Assembly (NCBI RefSeq): GCF_021497945.1
Contig: NZ_CP046524.1
Span: 1,585,501 to 1,649,500 of the forward strand
DNA from: Streptococcus oralis
GTDB taxonomy: Bacteria; Bacillota; Bacilli; Lactobacillales; Streptococcaceae
Reading direction: 5' to 3'
Length of the DNA: 64,000 bases
In this document: in pieces, positions 1 through 16,112 of the stretch
Layout of the letters: each line of letters opens with the position of its first letter
Position numbering within the stretch: position 1 is the first letter of the stretch
The notes under the pieces: generated by a model
What the model saw: the letters and a program-made list of their open reading frames with translations, nothing else
The model's database searches: none
What the model was told of the DNA's origin: nothing
Position numbers and translations under genes: made by a program

Positions 1-3000
1 CAAGGTCATAGTCAGACTGTATGGCGCAGTGTCACCAGTCCATTTAGTATGCCAGAAGGTGTTTGGATCATTGTCAAAGGCCTTTTCAACAGCGCCTTCA
101 GTCGCTGTTCCTGGCAATTCTTGGCTACTTGCAGTAGCAGTGAATTTGTCATTTGCAATCAAACGAGGATTTACAAAAGGTTTATCAGTCAACTCAGCGC
201 TATGCAAGATTCCTTTAAACCCGCCAATGCTTTCAAGCGGTAATACCAAGCTTGTATGAGCCAAGCGTGGATGCGCAGGATCCGCGATACGCTCAATCTT
301 TTCACCATCCACATACACTTCAGTTGATTGTGGTTTGGTTACGATGGAGATTTGATAACGTTTGTTCTTTTCAAGTTTCTTCTTGAACTGGATATGGAAC
401 TGTTCAAATTGATAAGCAAGGTAGCCATCTTTATCAGCTAGATAGATACGGTTGTTCCCACTTGTTGAGAAGGTTTGTTCACCGTCACCAGTGACAGTCA
501 CATCAAACTTCAAGACGTGACTTGGACCAACATCACCAGCCAAGCCTTCGATACTGCTGTCTTTCTCAAAAGCCAATCCTTGCTCGCTTGTCTTCACCTT
601 CTTGCTTGCATAGTCCTTCACTGTTTCAGGATTGATGGTAAACAAATCACTTTGATCAATCTCTTTTTCAGGATTTGACTGTGGCGCATAAGGGCTAGTT
701 GGTAGGGTACGTTCTGCAAAGGTCGCAGCCGCACGGTCAGATCCCCAAGTCCGTTCTGCAGTGGTTTGCATGCTCTTGAAGAAGCGTTTAAAGATATCAT
801 AAGAGGTCAAACCTGTCTCATGAAGGTCGATATTATCGTTCCAAACCGCATGACCTCCTCCGATAATACTTGGATGAGATGATTCTAGAAGCGGACCTCC
901 ACCTGTTCGGAAGTCGTTTGGTGTCCAGCTATTATATTGACGCTCATAGTTAGCATAGTCCCCGTAGGCTGCTTGACTATTGCTTCCACTTGGTACACTA
1001 TATGTAGGAACATCCGTGATGTTAATAATCTTAGCTCCCTGAGCAATGGCTTCATTTGGTCGTTGCCAGCCAATGCTCCAGATATCAACTTCTACACCAT
1101 TCCAATCAACCGCTGTTTTACCTCGTTTCGCACTGAGTGATCCCCAGATACGAGGGGTGTAGCCTTTTCCTTTAATGTATTTGATAAGGTCATTGACATA
1201 GCGACGATAGCTTTCGCGGCTGCCATAGTATTCATCCGTTCCGATATGAACAGTGGACACGCCATGAAGCGGTGCATCTGGTCCATCTAGGAGTTTGTCA
1301 TAGACGGATTTGACAAATTTAAGAGTTTCATCATACTTAGTATCCAAGTCTAGCATGGCAACTCGTTCGACATTGTGCTTGCCTGCATAATCGCTCAGAC
1401 TACCTTGATACATGAGGTCTGGACGAACTTTGACAAAGGACAGGGCATGACCTGGTGTATCAATTTCTGGTACTAGGTTGATATGCAAGGCCTTGGCAAG
1501 TTTAATCAGGTTTTGCATTTCTTCCTTAGTATAATGCTCATCTGATGTTAATTTTTGACCATCCTTACCAACAATATCTGTCTCCAAACGGAAACCAGTC
1601 TTAGCATGTTCTAGAACATACTTGAGTTGTTCTTCTGGTGTTAAATTCTTACCTGCCAAGTGTTCCTTGAGGAAGATATAGTTATCATTAAGGTGCAACT
1701 GCAAGTCGTTCATCTTGTAGTAGGCCATGTTGAGCATGATGTCTACAAGGGTGTCATAAGGGATAAATTTACGACCTGTATCTAGCATAAAGCCACGGTG
1801 GCTGAAACTTGGGAAATCACGAATTTCCCCATTTTGTAGGTCTGTTTCTCCCATTTGAAGAAGAGTACGAGTTGCGTAAAAGGCTCCTGTGTTCGTTGCA
1901 GCTTCGATGGTAATCACACCATTTTGGATAGTGATGCCATAGCCTTCCTTACCATAACCTTTGTTTTCAACCTTTTTAAACTCGATTCGTTTTTGAGCCT
2001 GCTTGTCACCTGTTGCAAGTTCCAATCCACGGCTTGCAAGGTCTGACTGGTAGAAGGTTGCAGCCTGATCAAAGCCTGAATCACCCGTCGCAAGAACTGT
2101 ATCTGAAGTGATAGAAGATTGGCCTTCTTTCCCATACCATTGTTGAACAGCTGGTGCTACTTTTGGTTTCACACCCACACCCTCGTCCTGATGTAGACCC
2201 TTGATGACTACTTCAAATTCCTTAGTGAATGTATGGCTGTCTTTGATTTGTTGCACCATGACCTTGACGCGTTGATCTGTCAAAGGTTTATAGATGTGAT
2301 TTTGAAGGTCAATTACACCTTGTTTGTTACTGCCGATTAGACTAACCTGACCTGGTAAACTTGGTAGGACAAGAGACTTTCCATCTTCAGCCACATCCAA
2401 CTGGTCTACTTGGCGGATATCCGTTACCTTACTATGGTCCGGAACGTTAGAATAAGCTCGAATTTCTTGGATTCCAACGTTTCTCCAGCCCATGGTTCCC
2501 GCTTGGTAATCAGTGACCTCAAGTTTGAGGTACTTCGCTTTGATACTTTCAGCTAGGTCTACTTTCTCGTCTAAAACTGGATCTCCAGTCTTGGTATGCG
2601 CTAGTTTCCATTGTTTTTCTCCATTAGCGCCCACGTCTTCTTGACCTGCGTAGTAGAGACTCCAAGATTTGATATTTGGGTCATTTTGCCCATTTCGAAG
2701 ACGACGATCCCAGTCAATTTCAACATGTTTGATAAGAGTTGTTTTAGGAAGAGTTAGTTCAAAAGTTGGTTTTGGTACATCTTTGTCTGTTGCCCATCTA
2801 GTACTATCATCACCATCAACTGCTTTATCTGCCGTAAAGGGAGTTCCAGACTCATGGTTGTTTGCTGAAGCAGTCGCTCCTTCAAGATGGTTTACATCTT
2901 CTCTATCTTCGATTTGCTTTTCAGCTGGTTTTGTTTCGGGCGTAGCAGTTTCAGCTGGTTTATTGTCAGGTTTTGCTATCTCTGCTGGCTTTGGAACTAC

Positions 3001-3303
3001 AGGAGTCGTTTCTGGTGTCGCTTCTCCTGTTCCTTCAGGTTTTGTTCCTTCCGCAGCCTCCTTAGTTCCCTCTTGATTCCCTTCTGTCTCTGCCTTTTCA
3101 AGCGCAGCTGCCAAATCATCTGGTAACTTATCCATGGGCTGAACCTGGGTGATGCTTCCCTCTGTTTCTGAAGGTGCTGCTGTTTCTGCTGCCTGAACCA
3201 TATTGGCTCCAAAGATACTAGCACCAATCATGACTGAGGCTGCACCAACTGCAAATTTGCGGATACTATAATGACAGCGTTTCTCAAAAAAGTGTTTGTC
3301 CAT
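1..3303 (-). CDS. Cell-wall-targeted GH20 beta-N-acetylhexosaminidase, 3' end cut by the window edge
   Basis: The frame is open from the ATG at 3303 through base 1 (1101 codons), so the C-terminus lies outside the window. Residues 12-17 hold a YSIRKF signal motif, then a hydrophobic signal peptide and a charged linker. A discoidin-like F5/8 type C domain spans about 120-265. The GH20 accessory and catalytic domains span about 330-840, with the family Asp-Glu pair at D690/E691 inside HIGTDEYYG. A LamG-like beta-sandwich region (about 890-1000) follows, and a second discoidin domain begins near 1040. GH20 enzymes remove terminal GlcNAc or GalNAc, or lacto-N-biose, by substrate-assisted catalysis. 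The paired carbohydrate-binding domains and surface signal fit host glycan trimming. It differs from pneumococcal StrH, which has two GH20 domains. Exact substrate is unresolved. A sortase motif is expected but not visible. Confidence 0.88.
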   Translation of the reverse strand, partial: MDKHFFEKRCHYSIRKFAVGAASVMIGASIFGANMVQAAETAAPSETEGSITQVQPMDKLPDDLAAALEKAETEGNQEGTKEAAEGTKPEGTGEATPETTPVVPKPAEIAKPDNKPAETATPETKPAEKQIEDREDVNHLEGATASANNHESGTPFTADKAVDGDDSTRWATDKDVPKPTFELTLPKTTLIKHVEIDWDRRLRNGQNDPNIKSWSLYYAGQEDVGANGEKQWKLAHTKTGDPVLDEKVDLAESIKAKYLKLEVTDYQAGTMGWRNVGIQEIRAYSNVPDHSKVTDIRQVDQLDVAEDGKSLVLPSLPGQVSLIGSNKQGVIDLQNHIYKPLTDQRVKVMVQQIKDSHTFTKEFEVVIKGLHQDEGVGVKPKVAPAVQQWYGKEGQSSITSDTVLATGDSGFDQAATFYQSDLASRGLELATGDKQAQKRIEFKKVENKGYGKEGYGITIQNGVITIEAATNTGAFYATRTLLQMGETDLQNGEIRDFPSFSHRGFMLDTGRKFIPYDTLVDIMLNMAYYKMNDLQLHLNDNYIFLKEHLAGKNLTPEEQLKYVLEHAKTGFRLETDIVGKDGQKLTSDEHYTKEEMQNLIKLAKALHINLVPEIDTPGHALSFVKVRPDLMYQGSLSDYAGKHNVERVAMLDLDTKYDETLKFVKSVYDKLLDGPDAPLHGVSTVHIGTDEYYGSRESYRRYVNDLIKYIKGKGYTPRIWGSLSAKRGKTAVDWNGVEVDIWSIGWQRPNEAIAQGAKIINITDVPTYSVPSGSNSQAAYGDYANYERQYNSWTPNDFRTGGGPLLESSHPSIIGGGHAVWNDNIDLHETGLTSYDIFKRFFKSMQTTAERTWGSDRAAATFAERTLPTSPYAPQSNPEKEIDQSDLFTINPETVKDYASKKVKTSEQGLAFEKDSSIEGLAGDVGPSHVLKFDVTVTGDGEQTFSTSGNNRIYLADKDGYLAYQFEQFHIQFKKKLEKNKRYQISIVTKPQSTEVYVDGEKIERIADPAHPRLAHTSLVLPLESIGGFKGILHSAELTDKPFVNPRLIANDKFTATASSQELPGTATEGAVEKAFDNDPNTFWHTKWTGDTAPYSLTMTL

Positions 3304-3334
3304 ATTTCTCCTATTTCCTTTCATCCGCTTACAC

Positions 3335-3350
3335 TAGTAAGCGTTATCAT
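3335..3350 (-). promoter_or_regulatory. cre-like CcpA operator of the GH20 gene
   Basis: The minus strand reads ATGATAACGCTTACTA, matching 15 of 16 positions of WTGNNARCGNWWWCAW. It lies 32-47 nt upstream of the ATG at 3303 and overlaps a perfect 7-bp inverted repeat (3326-3332 with 3337-3343). The position suggests a block near the transcription start, so glucose repression is inferred. Confidence 0.55.
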
Positions 3351-3475
3351 TTCTCCTTTTAAAAAGGAGAGAACCAAGAGGTCCTCTCCAGGTGTTTGAT
3401 TCATTTTCCGACTCTGACTCCCATAGAAGTCCAAGTCACTTATCCAAACAATGTAGTTGTGGAATAAATAAATAT

Positions 3476-9922
<6,447 letters not shown>

Positions 9923-9940
9923 CTAAATCCTTTCGTTTTC

Positions 9941-9956
9941 ACGTAAGCGTTTACAT
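9941..9956 (-). promoter_or_regulatory. cre-like CcpA operator of the GH101 gene
   Basis: The minus strand reads ATGTAAACGCTTACGT, one mismatch from WTGNNARCGNWWWCAW. It sits 25-40 nt upstream of the ATG at 9916, almost the same offset as the operator of the neighbouring GH20 gene, which points to shared catabolite control. Confidence 0.55.
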
Positions 9957-10143
9957 TTTTCTATTTAAAAAATACTCCTTCCTCCGAAAGTGCAATGCTT
10001 AAGTGCAATAAATAAAAAATAATTGTACTTTTAATATAACAAATAATACAAAAGAAAGCAATAGGAAAAACCTAAAAATGAAGAATTTTTTCTCTATTCT
10101 GAAAAATTCTATTTCTCATCGTGCCGAGTCTTATAGCAAAGAT
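9957..10143. other. Non-coding GH101 upstream region
   Basis: This AT-rich stretch holds no credible ORF. A weak minus-strand promoter candidate (TTGCTT, 16-bp spacer, TTATAT) lies in the 10025-10065 area. An inexact CodY-like sequence (11 of 15) lies near 10091-10105. Neither is strong enough to call on its own. Confidence 0.3.
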
Positions 10144-10183
10144 AAAAAAGGACCTAACCATCATCTCAATGGCTAAATCCTTT
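10141..10183 (-). terminator. Terminator downstream of aliA
   Basis: The minus strand forms a long stem (AAAGGATTTAGCCAT with ATGGTTAGGTCCTTT, small bulges) followed by TTTTTTA, starting 14 nt after the aliA stop. Confidence 0.75.
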
Positions 10184-10196
10184 AATTTTTGAAAAG

Positions 10197-12179
10197 TTAT
10201 TTCACATGGTTTGCGAGATCTTCTTGAGCCTTTTTATTTGACTCTTCTTTTTCTTTCAACCATTTTTCTTGAGCTTTTTGATACTCATCAACTGTCACAG
10301 CTTTATCCTGAACTTCTAGATATTTGTACAAGAGGGCTTCGCTCGTACCCTTGTTACCAGAGTATGCAAACGGAAGTGTAAATGGTACCATCTTAGACAA
10401 CATTGGACGACCAGTTTTAGAAGTTGTTGGGATGATTAAGGCACTGTCGGTCAACCATGCTTGGGCAGCAGCATATTTCTCATAACGTTTTGAAACGTCA
10501 CTCACTTCTTCCCCGGCTTCTACAACCATTTTTTCGTAGTCTTCCAAACCAACTTGCTTCGCTGCAGCGTTGTTTGTTCCAGAGTCAAATCCTAGGTAAG
10601 TCTTTGTATTTTCTCCGACAGATGGCTTGATGATATCAAGGTAAGTAGATGGGTCTGCAAAGTCTGGAGACCATCCAACGTTATCTGAGATATCCCAATC
10701 TTCGCCAGCAGCTGTTTTCGCAAAGTAAGTAATGTTCAAGACATCATCTTTTTGAAGTTGTTGAATATCGACAACGACGTTCTCTGACCCTAGAGTAGCT
10801 TCAAGCGATTGTTTGAAGGATTGAACACGTTGAACTTTTGTTGTATTGGTTTGGTCTACAGGCATATCCAAGTGGATTGGGAATTTCACACCTTCTGCTT
10901 GAAGAGCTGTTTTGGCTTTTGCAAATTCTGCTTTGGCCTTATCTGGATTGTAGAGTCCATCCTGAGCATCAGCTAAGTTCACATCCTTCCACTCGTCACC
11001 GTATGTCACCAATTTTTCTTTTACTAACTCACCAAAGTTTTTTCCATCTGCCTGTACAAATGTAGGAGGAACAAACAAGTTACGAAGCAGTTTAGTCGCA
11101 CCACTTGCACCGTTTACTTGAGAGGCATAGGCGGTTCTATCAAAACCAAAGGAAAGAGCTTGACGGAAATCTTTGTTTAGAAGAGCTTTCTTGGTTGATG
11201 TTTTTTCTTCATCCGTTGTCTTAGAAGTATACTTATAAGACTGGCGATCAATATTAGTACCTACTAAATAAGTAGTAGAATCTTGTTGTGTGTAAACAAT
11301 ATTGTCTTTAAATGCTTTTTCAGTCTCTGGGTAGCTAGCGCTTGTTGGGAAGAGACGCGCCATTGTAAAGCTGCCATCTTTGAAAGCTTCGGTTGGTTTG
11401 TTGGTATCTTGACCATCCCAGAATGATAATTTAACCTTATTGATATGGACATTGTCCTTATCCCAGTAGTTTGGATTTTTTTCAAACTCAACAGAAGATT
11501 TAGCTACGATAGATTTGAGCAAGAATGGTCCATTGTATAGGATGCTACTTGGATCTGTTCCTTTAGCGAAATCATCCCCTTTAGAGTTTAAGAACTCTTC
11601 ATTTACTGGAGCCAAAACTCCCATCGTTGTCTTAGAATTCCAGAAGCTTTCTGGCTTGTTCAAAGTGTACTGAATTGTTTGATCATCAAGAGCCTTAATA
11701 CCAACTTGTGAGAAATCTTTAATTTCACCTTTCACATAAGCGTCCAAGCCTTTGATTGATTCCTGAACAAGATAAAGACCATCAGATTTTTTATCAGCAG
11801 CATATTTAAGCCCTGTTACAAAGTCTTGAGCTTTGACTTCTGCGTATTCCTCACCTTCAGAGGTATACCATTTTGCATCCTTACGAAGCGTATATGTGTA
11901 AGTCAAGCCGTCCTTAGATACAGACCAATCCTCAGCCATAGATGGCACAAAGTTACCATAGCGGTCATTTTCAAGCAATCCATCAATCACATTACTAGTA
12001 ATGTCAGCAGTTGCTGCCTTACCAGTTGTCAAATAGTTGAGGTTGTCAGGGTCTGTTTCATAGATATATGAGAATGTCTTCTCTCCTTTAGCGCTCGATC
12101 CTGATCCAGAGCAAGCAGCTAGAGTCGCAGCTGCCAACAAGGTTACACCCGCAAGGGCAAATAGTTTTGAACTTTTCAT
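10197..12179 (-). CDS. aliA: Oligopeptide-binding lipoprotein AliA
   Basis: This 660-residue solute-binding protein captures oligopeptides and delivers them to the Ami permease. A lipoprotein signal ends at LAAC with lipidated C23. The rest is an SBP family 5 (OppA) fold, with diagnostic stretches such as GLLENDRYGN and AEDWSVSKDGLTY near residues 70-95. It agrees closely with pneumococcal AliA throughout, including the lysine-rich tail. As in pneumococcus, it marks the downstream end of the capsule locus. It has its own promoter and terminator, so it is monocistronic. Expression is probably nutrient-controlled through the CodY-like box next to its -35. It is paralogous to the two binding proteins at 26073-30157. 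Confidence 0.95.
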   Translation of the reverse strand: MKSSKLFALAGVTLLAAATLAACSGSGSSAKGEKTFSYIYETDPDNLNYLTTGKAATADITSNVIDGLLENDRYGNFVPSMAEDWSVSKDGLTYTYTLRKDAKWYTSEGEEYAEVKAQDFVTGLKYAADKKSDGLYLVQESIKGLDAYVKGEIKDFSQVGIKALDDQTIQYTLNKPESFWNSKTTMGVLAPVNEEFLNSKGDDFAKGTDPSSILYNGPFLLKSIVAKSSVEFEKNPNYWDKDNVHINKVKLSFWDGQDTNKPTEAFKDGSFTMARLFPTSASYPETEKAFKDNIVYTQQDSTTYLVGTNIDRQSYKYTSKTTDEEKTSTKKALLNKDFRQALSFGFDRTAYASQVNGASGATKLLRNLFVPPTFVQADGKNFGELVKEKLVTYGDEWKDVNLADAQDGLYNPDKAKAEFAKAKTALQAEGVKFPIHLDMPVDQTNTTKVQRVQSFKQSLEATLGSENVVVDIQQLQKDDVLNITYFAKTAAGEDWDISDNVGWSPDFADPSTYLDIIKPSVGENTKTYLGFDSGTNNAAAKQVGLEDYEKMVVEAGEEVSDVSKRYEKYAAAQAWLTDSALIIPTTSKTGRPMLSKMVPFTLPFAYSGNKGTSEALLYKYLEVQDKAVTVDEYQKAQEKWLKEKEESNKKAQEDLANHVK

Positions 12180-12206
12180 TTATTTCTCCTTTAAAACTTT
12201 CTCTCC

Positions 12207-12235
12207 ATTATAGACTCTTTTTAGAGAGATGTCAA
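12207..12235 (-). promoter_or_regulatory. aliA promoter
   Basis: On the minus strand TTGACA (12230-12235) and TATAAT (12207-12212) are separated by exactly 17 bp. This is a consensus sigma-A promoter about 28 nt upstream of the ATG, with an AAAGGAG ribosome site downstream. Confidence 0.85.
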
Positions 12236-12238
12236 CAG

Positions 12239-12253
12239 AATTTTCTGAATTCT
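12239..12253 (-). promoter_or_regulatory. CodY-like box upstream of aliA
   Basis: AATTTTCTGAATTCT matches 12 of 15 positions of the CodY consensus AATTTTCWGAAAATT and lies 3 nt upstream of the aliA -35 hexamer. Similar boxes precede the aliC-like gene and ilvB in this window. Confidence 0.4.
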
Positions 12254-12488
12254 TACTTAATTTGGTAAATTCTGAAAAAACAAAAAGAAGAAGACAGTGA
12301 TTGTCCTCTCCAGATGTTCGTTGACAAAGAGCCACATTATAAATCTAAAATAATTTATTTTAATTTAATCCCCAATTGTCTTTCATATTTTAAACTAGAT
12401 TTTTTTAAAAGGAGATTTAGATAGTCAAGACATTAATAATTATGGAAACAAATTTATTATTTGATCTCAAAATATTTTTGTAAAAAAT
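12254..12488. other. Non-coding gap between the capsule locus and aliA
   Basis: This AT-rich spacer shows no credible ORF, no transposase remnant and no strong terminator after the cytidylyltransferase gene. A short stretch (GTCCTCTCCAG, 12303-12313) also occurs near 3381. Pneumococcal loci often carry IS debris here, but none is seen. Confidence 0.4.
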
Positions 12489-12881
12489 CTAATCTGCTAA
12501 ATCTTCTTTAATTTTAGTTGTTGATATTTCTTTAGTTCTTGGTAAATAAACTACTTCCACTCCTTCTTCTTTTAAATAATCAAATTTTCCTTTCCAATCA
12601 TCCCCCATAACAAATGTATCAATGTGATATTCTTTAATATCTGTTTTTTTCTGTTCCCAGCTTGTTTCAGGAATCACCAGATCAACATATCTTATTGCTT
12701 CAACCAAATTTTTTCTATGTTCAAAATTAAAGTAACAAACTTTATTTTTTTCTTTCAAATTGAACTCATCACTTGAAACTACAACAATGAGATAATCTCC
12801 TAATTGCTTTGCTCTCTTTAGCAAATTGATATGTCCATAATGAAGCAAATCAAAGGTTCCATAAGTAATTACTCTTTTCAT
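12489..12881 (-). CDS. gct: Glycerol-3-phosphate cytidylyltransferase (TagD/Gct family)
   Basis: This 130-residue nucleotidyltransferase makes CDP-glycerol from CTP and sn-glycerol 3-phosphate. It starts MKRVITYGTFDLLHYGH, giving the GTFD substrate-binding strand and the HxGH catalytic motif (H14-H17). The C-terminal RTKEISTTKIK segment is the second nucleotide-binding motif of the family. Length and layout match TagD. It is the last gene of the capsule cluster and supplies the donor for the CDP-glycerol phosphotransferase at 14415-15602. No gtp-type genes for CDP-2-glycerol are present, so ordinary glycerol phosphate is the likely decoration. Confidence 0.9.
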   Translation of the reverse strand: MKRVITYGTFDLLHYGHINLLKRAKQLGDYLIVVVSSDEFNLKEKNKVCYFNFEHRKNLVEAIRYVDLVIPETSWEQKKTDIKEYHIDTFVMGDDWKGKFDYLKEEGVEVVYLPRTKEISTTKIKEDLAD

Positions 12882-12994
12882 TGATATTTCCTTTCAATTT
12901 TTTTATTAATCCTAAATTACATAAAAACAATTATTCATTATTAATACTGGTTTGATATCCACTATATTCTTAATTTGATTCTAAATTTTCAATA

Positions 12995-14398
12995 TCAACT
13001 TTTTAGCGATGTAATTATTTTATTTCTCTTTGTAAACAAAAGAAATAAAACAATTGCAATAATTGCATATCTTATAATGGCTAAGTTATAAATAACAAGT
13101 ATCAAAAATAGTATTATTAATAATATTAAAGATATTATTAAAATCATCTTCATATTATAAAGTTCCTCATGAATCTCCTCTTTTTTTAATAAAAATCTAT
13201 ATAAGAAAAAATGAGAAAACGCTAACAATATATAGCATAATAATGTAGTGTAAGCTGCAGCTTGATACCCAAATATATTAATAAAAATATAATTTAAAAT
13301 AATATTTGAAAGAGCCGCACCTGTGGAAACTAACGAAATCAGCTTATTCATCTTATAATAGAAACTGATATTACTAAACATAGAATATACAAAAAGGAAA
13401 TAAACCGAGATGGCAATTGGAGGTACTAGCCAAATTGATTCCTTATATTTATTGCCGCCTAAAATAACAATTAGTTCTGGTGCAAATAGAATTGAGAGAG
13501 CTGTGATCCCCCCAACTACTACAAAAAGCCATTTGGTGTTCCCATGTATCCCACAATAATCCTTTTTTTTCAAAGCTTGAAATGTATACGGCATTATTGA
13601 TTGATTAATTGCATTAGTAAACAAAAACATAATCATTGATACAGAATAAGCTAGACTATATATAGCTAATTTCTCCTTACCATCAAACATGTTAATCATC
13701 AAACGGTCAGACTGATTCAAAATATAGTGCGATAAGAAATGCGGTATCAAAGGTAATGAATAACTCAAACCATATTTAATATATTTTTTTTCTATCTTAA
13801 GTTGCCTTCTCTCTGAAAAAAACAAGAGATAAAAACAATATAAACCAAAGATAATTCGGATAATAGAATCTAATACAATTTTAATGAATAAATCATTCTT
13901 AATCGCTAATAAGATAGTTGTACTAATAGCTACAATAAAAAAACTTGAAGAAGTTGAAATTAGAACTGCTTTTCTATATTTGAATTCAAATCTCTGACGT
14001 GCCAAATAAAATTCTATACTAATATTAAATAAAATATCACTGAATAAAAATATCATGAAACTGGGAGTTAATCCAGTACTATCTCTAACCAGTATATTAA
14101 AAGTAAAATATAAAAAAGCAACAATTATAGTAATAATCTTAGACAAAAACAACAAAGAAAATGTAAAATTATCTTTATCATTCTCAAATTCTACTAATCC
14201 CTTATTATAAGCTGTTTGAGAAAGATTCAAGGTCGCAAAAATAGCAAATAGTACAAACCATGATTGGTAAAGCATCAATGTACCGTAATCATTAACATTA
14301 AGTATTCTGGTTAAAATCGGAGTTGAAAGAAATACAAAACCCTTTTGAATAAAATTTGCAACAGTATACCAGAGTGCTGCTTTCATCCCGACAGACAT
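12995..14398 (-). CDS. wzx: Capsule repeat-unit flippase Wzx
   Basis: This polytopic membrane protein of the polysaccharide biosynthesis (MATE-like) superfamily has about 12-14 hydrophobic segments. It would move undecaprenyl-linked repeat units across the membrane to Wzy. The longest open frame starts at 14515, inside the preceding gene. The ATG at 14398 (MSVGMKAALWYT) begins just before the first membrane segment and 16 nt after that gene's stop, so it is preferred. An ATG at 14458 is also possible. Its very AT-rich composition matches the other repeat-specific capsule genes. The assignment rests on topology and context. Confidence 0.85.
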   Translation of the reverse strand: MSVGMKAALWYTVANFIQKGFVFLSTPILTRILNVNDYGTLMLYQSWFVLFAIFATLNLSQTAYNKGLVEFENDKDNFTFSLLFLSKIITIIVAFLYFTFNILVRDSTGLTPSFMIFLFSDILFNISIEFYLARQRFEFKYRKAVLISTSSSFFIVAISTTILLAIKNDLFIKIVLDSIIRIIFGLYCFYLLFFSERRQLKIEKKYIKYGLSYSLPLIPHFLSHYILNQSDRLMINMFDGKEKLAIYSLAYSVSMIMFLFTNAINQSIMPYTFQALKKKDYCGIHGNTKWLFVVVGGITALSILFAPELIVILGGNKYKESIWLVPPIAISVYFLFVYSMFSNISFYYKMNKLISLVSTGAALSNIILNYIFINIFGYQAAAYTTLLCYILLAFSHFFLYRFLLKKEEIHEELYNMKMILIISLILLIILFLILVIYNLAIIRYAIIAIVLFLLFTKRNKIITSLKS

Positions 14399-14414
14399 TT
14401 CTTCGTAATGGCTT

Positions 14415-15602
14415 TTATAATTCCATAATTTGTGCCAATCTTTCACACGATTCTCCATCCTGTTTTTCAAATATTTTATTAAATAATTCCTTGCGTTTTT
14501 CTTTATTTTTATCAATTTCTAGATAAATGTTATCAATAAAGTGCAGCAAGTTGTTAAAAGACAGTATCTTATCACCTGCTATGTAATCATCTACATTATC
14601 AACTGAAAGCCCCAACTTATAATCATTTAGATCCGAAAAAACATACCCTATTGGTTTATCAAGGTGTAAATAATCATACGAGATTGCAGAATAGTCACTG
14701 AGTAAAGCATCTGAATTCATCAGTAATTGATACAGATTTGTATTTTTACGATTCAAATCTTGATTTGTCAGAAACTTAATATGACTAAATTGTTTCAACT
14801 CCAAATCTGAAATATCTTGCATTGGATGTAACTTTACAATCAGGACAATATCCCGTTGGCTTAGATATGTGTTTAGGTTTGCAAGTTCATCTAGTGTTTC
14901 AAGTAACGGAATACCTAAAGGATAGCTAGCTGTACTATCATTTCTATTATAGCCACCACCCTTTCTAAAAGTTGGTGCCCAGATAATTTTTTTATCATAA
15001 TCAGATAAAAATACTAGAGGTTCTGGTTTTGAATAAAAGATATCATGACACGGAAAACCAGTGTGAAGACATTGCTCTTTAGATGTTAATCCAAACTGCT
15101 TAACTATAATATTATCTACATTGCCCGAGGGAGATAGAACAAAATCAACATAATTCGGAACTGTTATTTTACCTATTGTATTTTTTAAAGGAAAGCATCC
15201 ATGTGTTAAATAAAAGTATTTTTGATCTTTTCTATATTTACGAAGTATATCATTATCGAAAAGAAAAAATTTACTTAATGATAACAAATATGCCTTTCTC
15301 AAACTAGGTTTTTTCAAATAAAAATAATCTACATTCTCAGGAAGAGTACGTACTAGTCGATTTTTTAATAATAAAATAATTTTATATTTCTTATTATAAT
15401 TATTTCTTATCAAATAATCATAAAAAGCTCCTCCATTATTATCAAAGTCTGTGTGACATTCAATGACAATAATATTTTGTAACTTTTTAAACTTAGTAAA
15501 TCTAACAACAATTGAATCTAAAATCTTTTGAATTTTATATTGATAGAGGACATTTAATGCATATCGAAATCCATTTCTTTTAAAGTATCTTATAATATTC
15601 AT
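14415..15602 (-). CDS. Capsule CDP-glycerol glycerophosphotransferase (TagB/TagF-like)
   Basis: This 395-residue enzyme of the CDP-glycerol:poly(glycerophosphate) glycerophosphotransferase family should transfer glycerol phosphate from CDP-glycerol to a capsule sugar at the inner membrane face. Family signatures visible are IIWAPTFR in mid-protein, VKLHPMQD, and the C-terminal LLSDYSAISYDYL block with the conserved Asp-Tyr-Ser. It lacks the long N-terminal extension of true TagF polymerases, consistent with adding a single decoration. It plays the role of the glycerol phosphotransferase of serogroups 11 and 18. It works with the cytidylyltransferase at 12489-12881. Confidence 0.85.
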   Translation of the reverse strand: MNIIRYFKRNGFRYALNVLYQYKIQKILDSIVVRFTKFKKLQNIIVIECHTDFDNNGGAFYDYLIRNNYNKKYKIILLLKNRLVRTLPENVDYFYLKKPSLRKAYLLSLSKFFLFDNDILRKYRKDQKYFYLTHGCFPLKNTIGKITVPNYVDFVLSPSGNVDNIIVKQFGLTSKEQCLHTGFPCHDIFYSKPEPLVFLSDYDKKIIWAPTFRKGGGYNRNDSTASYPLGIPLLETLDELANLNTYLSQRDIVLIVKLHPMQDISDLELKQFSHIKFLTNQDLNRKNTNLYQLLMNSDALLSDYSAISYDYLHLDKPIGYVFSDLNDYKLGLSVDNVDDYIAGDKILSFNNLLHFIDNIYLEIDKNKEKRKELFNKIFEKQDGESCERLAQIMEL

Positions 15603-15611
15603 ATATAGCTC

Positions 15612-16112
15612 CTAATAAAATTGTTCTAGTCTCTTTAATTCTTCATAATGCTCCATATTCCTAAATTTAAATACTCTTGCTGGATGACCACCTGCGATTG
15701 CTCCTGGAGGTATTTTCCCTACAACTGTACTCCCTGCTTGAATAACTGCTCCTTCTCCGATATGAGATCCGCCGAGGATAATAACATTATTCCCAATCCA
15801 CACATTATCATCAATAATTACGTCTTTATGTATGTACTTGTTGTCGTATGGTATCTTAGTTCCTGTATCATAGTCATGAAATGACGTTATAATTTGGCAA
15901 TTCATACCAGAATGGAAATTTCTTCCTATCGAAATTCTACCTTCTCCAAACATTGACATGCCATTAAAAGAAACATTCTCAGAAAGATAGGTATTCGAAG
16001 TAACAAATGTTTTTCCACCCGTGTACACTCTTCCTTTAGCAACTGCAGCTTTTCTTCTAACCCGATAACTATAGAAAATTTGATTAAATCTTCTAATTAA
16101 ACTATTTAGCAT
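15612..16112 (-). CDS. Capsule O-acetyltransferase, left-handed beta-helix family
   Basis: This 166-residue protein has hexapeptide repeats (ISIGRN, VIIDDNVWIGNNVIILGG, IGEGAVIQAGSTVVG) and ends with the GGHPARVFKFR closing motif of xenobiotic/maltose-type acetyltransferases. It probably acetylates a capsule sugar using acetyl-CoA. The gene overlaps the end of wzy by 7 nt, so the two are translated together. The acceptor sugar cannot be told from sequence. Confidence 0.82.
   Translation of the reverse strand: MLNSLIRRFNQIFYSYRVRRKAAVAKGRVYTGGKTFVTSNTYLSENVSFNGMSMFGEGRISIGRNFHSGMNCQIITSFHDYDTGTKIPYDNKYIHKDVIIDDNVWIGNNVIILGGSHIGEGAVIQAGSTVVGKIPPGAIAGGHPARVFKFRNMEHYEELKRLEQFY

Noticed and set aside
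12254-12488. Search for insertion-sequence debris between capsule locus and aliA
   Set aside because: No transposase-like frame or terminal repeat was seen, although such debris is common here in pneumococcus.
14415-14515. N-terminal extension of wzx to 14515, overlapping the CDP-glycerol transferase gene by about 100 bp
   Set aside because: The extension is lysine-rich, lies before any membrane segment, and a better spaced ATG exists at 14398.
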